NCBI RefSeq assembly: GCF_022201045.2
Contig: NC_068558.1
Location: 15,095,501 to 15,159,500 of the forward strand
DNA length: 64,000 nt
From: Citrus sinensis
Lineage: Eukaryota; Streptophyta; Magnoliopsida; Sapindales; Rutaceae
Direction of reading: 5' to 3'
This document shows, in pieces, positions 11,080 to 19,288 of this stretch (within the stretch, counting starts at the first letter, position 1; every line of letters begins with the position of its first letter). Under the pieces are notes generated by a model. It was not told the origin of the DNA. It did not search any database and was given only the letters and a program-made list of their open reading frames with translations. The translations under genes and the position numbers were made by a program.

Positions 11080-12241
11080 GTTGTGCAAATTTTATTGAAC
11101 TCGCAAGTGCACGAATCTATTATAGAATAGATCAATGGTGACGAGTGTCGATCCCACGAGGAGGTGGATTTTAATTATATGTAGAATTAATTTTGTATGA
11201 GGATGGTTGGATTTGTGGTGGAAGTGATTTAAATTATTCTAAAAATTGAATTAAAATGGTGAGAAGAAATTGAAGAGAAAACTATTATGATTGAAGCACT
11301 TGGGTATCTGGATCCGTATCAACATGCATCATAGGCTAAATATTCCTTATTAATGTCAATTAAATCATAAGGGGGGAATCCACACCTCATAAACCACGCT
11401 ATAATCAATATGGTGCTAAGAGCTTATCGTGCCAAATAATAATAACCTTGTACTAGGGAGCCGGTGTAACCAGGGCAGTATCTAGACAATATTATTATTA
11501 TTTGTCAACGAAAAGTCAAATCATCCACAAAGATTAGAGGGGAAAAGAAAATAAATTTACCAAATAAAGCCCATGGCACATGTTGAGACTTCACATTCAA
11601 CCCAAGTTTGAAAGAAAATTAACTACTCATAATTGAACTAGGGATAAAATGGGAATTTATTAAAATACACAGAAAATACAAGATAGAGAAGGAATTACAG
11701 AAAATGGAGCCCAAAAATGAATTCAGAGATATCAAATTAGGGGGGGAGGCCCCTTTTTTTTTATAGATACATTGAGTAAATCATGGCCATCAGATTAAAA
11801 ATAATTTGGACGCTCAGGATTGTGCCACGTCATCAGTCAACAGTACATAAGAATTTTAGTCCAACAGGATCATGACACCTCATCAGTCAATGCCACATCA
11901 TCGGTTAATGCCACGTCATCGATCCGTCTATGTGAACAGTATCGTGAGCAGTATCGTAGACAGTACCGTACATGTGAATAGTGTCATTTTTCCTTTTATG
12001 CTCCTCTTAAGGTTTTCGACCGTCCTAAGTTCAAAAGTGATGTTTGTTTTGCCGTTTGATCTCTCGTTTATTGTGAAATGACTATGATGCCCCTAAAATA
12101 CATAAAATACTTAATTAAAACAAAACACACATAATTAAATTACAAGAATCTTAAATACATAAAAGTAAGGGTTATCAGTAAGACTTGAAATGTAAAATAA
12201 CGATTTTCTCCTTTATAAATATACATTTTCTAACACTCAAC
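11080..12241. mobile_element. Unclassified ~1.16-kb insertion in copia integrase
   Basis: AGTTTAT flanks both sides exactly once (11073-11079 and 12242-12248), a 7-bp target duplication; removing the insert and one AGTTTAT leaves the integrase frame continuous. The insert starts GTTGTGCAAATTTTATTG, carries a ACTCGCAAGTGCACGAATC block and a CGATCCCACGAGGAG block, and ends TAACACTCAAC. There is no coding frame of note, no TG...CA ends and only weak end similarity. The superfamily is unknown to me. Confidence 0.65.
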
Positions 12242-12248
12242 AGTTTAT

Positions 12249-13855
12249 CCAACTCATTATGAGCAGAAGCAGCCAAAATTGCCTGTGATATAATAAATCA
12301 ATCGACATCCATAACAATTAAGTTGAAGACACCGATGAAGATGTGGACTGGAAAGCCAGTTGATTACTCTCACTTACATACTTTTGGATGTTATGTGTAT
12401 GTGACGTACAATGTCCAAGAAAGAACTAAATTATATCCAAAATCTATAAGGTGTTCTTTTTGGGGTATGCTGATGAAGTAAAAGGGTATTGTCTGTGGGA
12501 CCCCACTACCCACAAGATCATTATCATTAGAGATGTTACCTTTATAGAAGATCAATGGCAAATGAGAGATAAGGATGATAGCATTGTAAAAGAAAAGTCA
12601 AAGATTGTACCAGTATATGTGAAAAATAATCTGGAAAAAGAAGATTCAGATTCTTTTAAAGCAGCACCAGAGCATGAGGAATAAAAATCAGTCGAGTCCG
12701 AAGTTCTAAAAGTTCTTCGATCAACTCGTGAGAGACGACTGCCAGTATGGCACTGGAGTATATCACAGAGATCAATGCTACATATTGTCTTCTAACAGAG
12801 GATAGAGTGTCATCAACTTTTCATGAAGCTTTAAACAACTCAAATGTTGCTTTGTGGATGACAGCAATGCAGGAAGAAATTAAAGTTCTACACAAGAATA
12901 AGACATGGGAACTTGTACCACTATCACATGGAAGAAAAGTTATTGGAAACAAATAGGTCTACAAGATCAAACATGATGAAAATGAAAAAATGGAGCGTTA
13001 TCGTGCAAGATTGGTGGTGAAAGGATATGCTCAGAAAGAATGTATTGACTTCAATGAGATTTTTTCTCTGTTAGTTTGACTCACAACAGTCAGAGTAGTC
13101 TTCGCCCTACATCTAGAGCAGTTAGATGTGAAAACTGCATTTCTTCATGGAGAACTTGAAGAAGAAATTTATATGCTCCAACCAGATGATTTTACTAAAA
13201 TAGGAAAGGCGAACTTGGTTATCAGGTTGAACAAATTTTTATACGATCTCAAACATAAGCCAAGATGTTGGTATAAGAGATTTGATTCCTTTATCATGAG
13301 CCTTGAATACAATAGACTCAGTTCAAACCATTGTACATATTATAAGAGGTTTGAGAATAATGATTTCATTATTTTGCCATTGTATGTGGATGACATGCTG
13401 GTAGCAGGCCCCAACAAAGATCGAGTCCAAGAGTTGAAGGCACAGTTGGCTAGGGAGTTTGAAATGAAGGACTTGAGATCAGCAAACAAGATTCTAAGGA
13501 TGCAAATTTACTGAGACATGAATAATAAGAAGATTTGGCTTTCTCAGAAGAATTATTTGAAGAAAATCTTGCGCCGCTTCAATATGCAAGATTGTAAGCC
13601 AATTTCTACCCCACTTTCTGTTAATTTCAAGTTATCCTCAAATATGTATTCTAGTAATGAAGCGAGAGGAAGGAGATGTCTCGAGTACTATATGCATCAA
13701 CAGTGAGAAGTTTGATGTTCGCTATGATTTATATAATACCAAACATGGTGAATCCTAGTGAAGAACATTGTAAAGCTGTGAAGAAGATATTGAGATACAT
13801 TAAAGGAACCTCCAATGTTGCATTATGTTATGAAGGATCAGGATTTGCATCTAGA
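12249..13855 (+). pseudogene. copia integrase C-half, RT and truncated RNase H
   Basis: Resumes at WAEA-like integrase sequence (Trp now a stop), then HTFGCYVYV and the GYADEVKGY motif (12465-12495). The RT has LDVKTAFLHGELEEEIYML at about 13118 and an intact LYVDDM catalytic motif at about 13381. Stops occur at 12955 and 13079, with a further stop near 13512. RNase H breaks off at GFASR, where it is fused directly to the 3' LTR at the shared octamer GCATCTAG. Confidence 0.8.
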
Positions 13856-14267
13856 ATCTACATCTAGAAGAGTTGAAGTAGTAAATGTTGAAGGGTTAGG
13901 TGTCGCCAAGGAAGAAGAAAAAAAAAAGTGTTGAAGCTACCAAATTTGAACAAAGAAAAAAAGAAGAAGAAAAATGTAATTCGGTAGCTGCGTTTTTTGA
14001 AGAAGGAAAGAGAGGAATAAAGAAAAATCAAAGGCGGTTAAAAAAATAATATTTTTATAGCCAATTTTTGGCTATAAAAAGGGAGCTCTCCATTTCATTT
14101 TTGGCATTCAATTTTGTGAGAGAAAAAGCAGAGAGCTTGAGTGATTTTAAGGGCTTAAAATTATAAAGTTCTTGTGAGTTTAGTGAGAGAGATTGGGTGT
14201 GTTGGGGTTCTGGATAGTGAGATAAAATAATGCAATACTTGTAATCCTCATTATACTAGTAAAATAT

Positions 14268-15409
14268 GACATGAATTAAAAGTGATTTAATTTGTTTATT
14301 TAAATTTATCAAAAAATAAAATTAAAAATATGCAATTTAGTTTTAAAAAAACTATGAAATTGAATTAGTTAAGGTTATGTATCCACTCCTAATAATAAAT
14401 ATTATTTAAAAAATTCTTTTTATTTTTTATTTTATTTCCCAAAAGATTAATTGTATAAATTGAAATAATTTTCCCATTAATTTTATTATGGATTAAGAAC
14501 TTAATGTGCCAAAACACAACTTATCTACAATAAGTCAAAATACCATTTTTCCATATTTTATACTGAGATATTAAAAATTGATTATACCAAACTCCCATTT
14601 TTGTTTACAATAATTCAAATTTTTAAAATATAAAATATAGATAAAATAAATAGAAAATAATTCAATTTTTACAATTAAAATTCGAATTTAATTAAATCAT
14701 ATTTTTTTACTAAGAGTTTCACCTTCCCCTAACTATGAATATTTAACTAAACATTTTTGAAATAAATGAAATTATTAAAATGGAAAAACACATAATTAAA
14801 AAAATAGAATTTGAAAATTGAAATAAAACTAATTTTATTTATTGAAAATTTATTATAAAGAGAGATGAGAGGAAGAATTTGGAGGGAAAGAAGAGAAGAG
14901 AAAGTGTGAAGAGGTGTGTTCCCTCCTCTCTATTTATACTAATACATGGTAAATTCACACCACATAAATAAATAAATCTAATTACTTCTTAACCTTTTAT
15001 TTGTCTCACTAATAAAACATAAACCTAACTTAATCCACTCAAGCACATCCAACACATTCCACTAATAATTATCATACTTAACATGATAAAAACTTATAAT
15101 TTTACAATTACCACTTTATCGTGGTAAAAACTTAAAAATTTACAACAAAAGTCTTGGATCCTCCTCGACAATGACATAATTTCTCAGATTTTCGGAATCC
15201 AAATTTGACATCCGCACATTTGTTTGGAGCCTCAAATTGCATGATATTATTATTTTTACCTAATAAACACACAAAAATACACAAAATCAAATACTTAGAA
15301 AAATAATTAGAAATTCACAATATGTTACACAATTACAAATATAAATTACAATAATAGCACAAAATAACATTTTTAGCCCTTAACAAACATAAAATTTTTA
15401 ACATTAATC
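14268..15409. mobile_element. Unclassified ~1.14-kb insertion in copia 3' LTR
   Basis: Flanked by AAAATAT at 14261-14267 and 15410-15416, again exactly 7 bp. The order of internal blocks resembles the other insertion: an AAGTGATTTAA block near the left end, a GG-TAT-ATCC block, a block with AAGAACTTAATGTGCC, a purine-rich GAGAGGAAGAATTTGGAGG stretch, then AAATACTTAG/ACAATTAC repeats near the right end. Its left end seems to lack the first ~130 bp of the other copy. No coding capacity. Confidence 0.6.
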
Positions 15410-15972
15410 AAAATATTTTCATTCTATCTTCACCCATGGATATAGGCTAAAAGCTTAATCATGTAATTTCTGGTGTCCTCTTTATGCTTGCTCTTTATTT
15501 TCTTCCAATTTCATTTTAACTATGGCCCTACTTCACCCATCAATTTCCTGACTTAAAAATTTACAACAAAAGTCTTGGATCCTCCTCGACAATGACATAA
15601 TTTTTCGGATTTTCAAAATCCAAATTTGCCATCCGCACATTTGTTTGGAGCCTCAAATTGCATGATATTATTATTTTTACCTAATAAACACATAAAAATA
15701 CACAAAATTAAATACTTAGAAAAATAATTAGAAATTCACAATATGTTACACAATTACAAATATAAATTACAATAATAGCACAAAATAACATTTTTACCCC
15801 TTAACAAACATGCAATTTTTAACATTAATCAAAATATTTTCATTCTGTCTTTGCCCATGGATATATGTTAAAAGTCGAATCATGTAATTTATAGTGTCCT
15901 CTTAATGTTTGCTCTTTATTTACTTCCAATTTCATTTTAGTTGTGGCCCTGCTTCACCCATCAATTTCCTAA
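15131..15972. repeat. 421-bp direct tandem duplication
   Basis: 15131-15551 and 15552-15972 are two copies starting CTTAAAAATTTACAACAAAA and ending in CAATTTCCT. Each copy contains the last ~280 bp of the inserted element and the last ~140 bp of the LTR. The duplication therefore happened after that insertion. Confidence 0.85.
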
Positions 15973-16110
15973 CAGGAATAATATCGTTGTTTTTGGGCTT
16001 TGCATGTTTACTCCCGCGTTTTATCTTTTTCTCGTCGATATTGGGGTTTGTACGTTAACTCCGGGGAGATTGATGCTATTCTTATAAAACTTGGGACTTT
16101 ACTCGTCATT

Positions 16111-16830
16111 GTCGAAACAATAACGTTGTAACCGGAGGTTTGATATGAGCTTTCATGAAACCTTCTACAGAAAGTAAATGAAAACAAAATAGTTGATATG
16201 ATTCTCATGTGGTGGGATGTATGGTTCGATGGATGGACCGTATCTAAACTCGGTGACAATATGAAGAAATTTTGCAAATACAAAGAGTCCAGTGGTCTCT
16301 TACTGCTCCAATAAGGTTCCTATATAAATGTTAGTAAACAATATGATCGAATCTGATGTTTAAAAAGAACATAATGTTTGCATAATATATAAATATTTTT
16401 CAAGAATGCATAATATTTAATTAGACCAACCCAACAAAGAATGTTAGAAATCAAGGTGCCTGTGGATTTCAATTCTTCCCTACCTCAAATTTAAACTTGA
16501 GTGACCCCCTAACAGTGATTTCAGTTCCCGTTACCATAAATTAGAACCACTGTAACTAGGAAGACAATCAGGTAAGGCAAACATCAAATCCAGCCGCATA
16601 TTTTTTAACCACTAGAAGCTGATGGGAGCTAGGCGGTAACAGACTCAGGATTTGTCGTGCACATTGTTTCTTCATGTTCCTCCCAAGAAATGTCTTAAGC
16701 AAGTGAAAAAAAAAATGGCTAAGGCGAATTATATCATACTTGTCCAAGAAAGTTAAGTTTTGTTCAGGAATTTGTTCGAACAGTATGCATGCACTCAACA
16801 AGTCATTATAAAGTTCACAAAATCTAATCA
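16111..16830. other. RLP-unit spacer (three copies in the window)
   Basis: From about 16370 the sequence matches 27400 onward (copy 2) and, in part, 37365-37870 (downstream of RLP-C). Shared blocks are AGACCAACCCAACAAAGAA, AATCAAGGTGCCTGTGG and CAAACATCAAATCCAGCC. I found no gene. A minus-strand frame at 16568-16831 is not kept open in the other copies, so it is probably chance. It may be an untranslated region of a lost gene. Confidence 0.55.
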
Positions 16831-17039
16831 AATCGATTTATATGAAAGAAAACTCTAACGAACCAAAAGTTATGAACACTATTGTGTTGTTCAACTATGG
16901 GTATTATCAATCTTCAAAATCTCTAATAATTGACTTAGAGATACAGAGTCTATTGATGCTGAAATACGGTCGTGCTGTTGTGCAGAGTTGCGACCAGACG
17001 CCAATGCCAACACTGGCGGGACGGACTATTTGGACCAAC

Positions 17040-17900
17040 AGCTTCCCAGCCCCAAAATTAACTTGAATGGGACGGTCTAGTTTGAATTGTTATCAAAGTT
17101 GAAAAACCTTCAACACACTTCGTAGTTTCTAACAATAAATTGTCCGGACAGATCCGTCCCTCAATTTGCAACTTGACTCACTTGAATATCTATCCCTGTC
17201 GGACAACAATTTGAGCGGAATCATTCCACCATCCTTAGAACTGTAGCACTCAGCTGATTATTCTGCACTTGAAGAACAATAACATTAAAGACCGCATCCC
17301 GGATACTTTTGTAAACAAAAGTTGTTTAACGAGCCTTGATCTCAATAGCAATAAGTAGGAAGGACAATTACCAAAATCTTTGGCTATTTGTACTGAGCTG
17401 GAAAAGGGATCAGGAGTTACAATATATAGGTGATACTACTACGACGATTTTGTGACGGTGGCAATGAAAAAGGAGAGAGTTTACAATCTACAAGATCTTG
17501 ATCATATTTAGAGCTATGAACTTTTCCAGCAATCATTTCCACGAAGAGATTCCTAACATACTTAGGTCCTGTTTGGAATTGAGGTATTGTAACTTTTAAA
17601 CTACAGCTGCTTTGGAAAAAAAACTATAAGTATGAAATAAAAATTAATAATTTATAGTAAATATAAATTTTACATAATAATTTTAACAAAATTATTAAAG
17701 AAATAATATATTTTTCATGATACAAGTGAAAAATTATTTCAACATAGTTTCTAAGGTACAGCAGTTAGTATTTACCGAACACTTTAGTATTGCAGTTTTT
17801 AAACTACAGCTATCCAATCTCAATTCCAAACGCACCATTAATTAGGAACTCTAAATCAATCAATCAAAGTGTTCAATCTTTAAATAAAAGTCTTCCAATC
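17040..17900 (+). pseudogene. RLP LRR fragment 1 (broken, MITE-interrupted)
   Basis: A deleted RLP copy upstream of RLP-A. It jumps from the NL-GTV-F...SKL-NLQ region straight to VVSNNKLSGQI, then continues through LRRs matching RLP residues ~570-690, skips to the island region (GSGVTIYR, then a VAMK-like block) and ends in FSS-HFHEEIPNIL. Stops and frameshifts occur throughout. A MITE (17565-17841) splits its last LRR; the LRR resumes at 17842. The related fragment 28010-28690 in copy 2 lacks the MITE and the distal part. Confidence 0.8.
17565..17841. mobile_element. Short MITE inside the LRR fragment
   Basis: Ends are related: GGTCCTGTTTGGAATTGAG on the left and, reversed, GGTGCGTTTGGAATTGAG on the right, with TTTTAAACTACAGCT sub-terminally on both sides. 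TTA lies on the left (17562-17564) and at 17842-17844 on the right, where the LRR reading resumes. The size, ends and TTA suggest a Tourist-like (PIF/Harbinger) MITE; the exact right boundary is ambiguous by a few bases. Confidence 0.7.
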
Positions 17901-17954
17901 CTTAATTCAATCATCTCATTCAGTTATGTGTATGTATAAGTTCAGCTAACATGG

Positions 17955-18305
17955 GCCTTCACAATTGTAATGTGCAAAACAGTCTCCAAACTATGACCAT
18001 TGCCCTCCTTGCACAGATGCACTAGGATTGAATGACATCCCTTCAATTTAATTTTTACAATTGCAATGTGCAAAACAGTCTCCAAACTATGACCATTGCC
18101 CTCCTTGCACATATGCACTAGGATTGAATGACAGCCCTTCAATTTTAATTTTAATGTGTAAAACAATTTACAAAATTTTAACATAACAGCCCATCAGGTA
18201 AATTTGTGCAAGGATTGTTATGTTAGCCCTTCAATTTTAATTTTAATGTATAAAACAATTTACAAAATTTTAACATAACAGCCCATCAGGTAAATTTTAA
18301 TCGGC
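17955..18305. repeat. Two adjacent short tandem duplications
   Basis: A ~100-bp unit (AATTGTAATGTGCAAAACAG... to ...CCCTTCAATTTAATTTT) occurs twice from ~17959. A second unit of ~90 bp (AATTTTAATGTGTAAAACAA... to ...CCCATCAGGTAAATTT) also occurs twice up to ~18300. In copy 2 (28750-28915) each occurs once. A minus-strand frame with an internal protein repeat here is only the DNA duplication. Confidence 0.8.
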
Positions 18306-19140
18306 CCCAAATAAAAAACTATAGAAGGGTGGCTTAGACATCCAAATGAGATAGAGAAGCAGAGGCGTAAGAAGGAGAAATCCATGAGGAGACAGATTTG
18401 AATTTCTTGGAGTACAGATTTTTTGAACGATTATTTTTCTTGTTAATTGCTTTATGACGTTCTTGTAGGTTAATTGATGAGTGAGTATTTTCGCGAATAC
18501 TCAATTCGTTTTAATGAGAATGCTATATTGGGAAAAAAGAAAAAAAATTGGAAAATTCAAACATTTTTTCTTGCTTAAAGATTTTTTACATCAATTATTT
18601 TTTAGTAATATTTTAGACCATGTTAGAAGTTATTTTTACGACAAATAGTGACAACAAAACAGAAAAACAGTCAAAATGTGACGGTGTGCTATTAATAGAT
18701 AATACTTATTATTATTTTGTTTTTGGTTTCAGTAACTTCCATCCGTTGGATTTCAGTCAACAAATCCTAAAAAATGATATTGGCCGGCCAAAAGGACGCA
18801 GAAAATTGGCCGGCTGAAAGGATACAGAAAATTTAACTCATGTGCGGCCAATATTTCTCGTATATACTCACTGATTATACTATTTCAAAATTAAATTTAT
18901 TATAAAAATTCCACATTCTCGTATTTAAAAACATCTATTTAATTTAACATTAATTGATAACATCTATTTAATTTAACATTAATTGATGGGTACCGTTTAT
19001 TGATTTTTTTTTTTTTTTTGGTCCATTGCATGCTTGCCTAATTCACACCATTTGGACGATCATGCATTTCATGGAATTTTTTTCTAGTTTTTTTTTTGGT
19101 CCATTAATTGCATTTCATAATTTAATGCATTTCAGATATA
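18306..19140. other. RLP-A upstream region
   Basis: Matches 28915-29715 of copy 2. It contains two more small tandem duplications not seen in copy 2: GGCCGGC-AAAGGA-GCAGAAAATT around 18782-18832, and ACATCTATTTAATTTAACAT at 18928-18986. No gene is evident. A 65-residue frame at 18620 is not preserved in copy 2. Confidence 0.55.
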
Positions 19141-19145
19141 CTAAT

Positions 19146-19220
19146 CTTTGACCAACTTGGAACATGCCTAGAAATGAAATACAAGAGTCCAAAGATACCG
19201 TAAAAACTCCTCTGTATAAA
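19146..19220 (+). promoter_or_regulatory. RLP-A core promoter: W-box and TATA
   Basis: CTTTGACC (W-box core TTGACC, bound by WRKY factors in defence genes) at about 19146-19153 is conserved upstream of all three RLP copies. A TATAAA at 19215-19220 lies 69 bp before the ATG. Relative to RLP-B, 15 bp are missing between GATACCG and TAAAAACTCC, which removes an upstream CATATAAA that both other copies retain. Promoter function is inferred. Confidence 0.5.
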
Positions 19221-19288
19221 CATTTATCACATCTACCTGTTAACAATTAGACGTTAATTGTTAAGTTTCTGAGTTTTGATTCTTAGAA

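Larger units (their letters stand above)
8526..15974 (+). mobile_element. Defective Ty1/copia LTR retrotransposon
   Basis: This is a full-length-order but dead copia element: 5' LTR 8526-9107, primer-binding site 9109-9120, gag, protease, integrase, RT, truncated RNase H, 3' LTR 13847-15974. GGAAC (8521-8525) and GGAAT (15975-15979) are a plausible 5-bp target duplication with one mutation. Many stops and frameshifts are present. Two ~1.15-kb elements are inserted (11080-12241 in integrase, 14268-15409 in the 3' LTR), and a 421-bp tandem duplication lies in the 3' LTR. It inserted into the spacer of the first RLP unit; the second unit has nothing comparable. Confidence 0.85.
13847..15974 (+). 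repeat. copia 3' LTR, interrupted and partly duplicated
   Basis: Matches the 5' LTR from GCATCTAGA to CCTAACA. Subtracting the 1142-bp insert (14268-15409) and one 421-bp duplicated unit leaves about 565 bp, against 562 bp for the corresponding part of the 5' LTR. The first 20 bp of the LTR and the polypurine tract are missing at the deletion junction. Confidence 0.75.

Noticed and set aside
16568..16831. 87-codon minus-strand frame in the RLP spacer
   Set aside because: The other two copies of the spacer break the frame; no known motif.
17942..18184. Minus-strand frame with an internal protein repeat
   Set aside because: It arises from a DNA tandem duplication that is single in the paralogous copy, where the frame is not kept.
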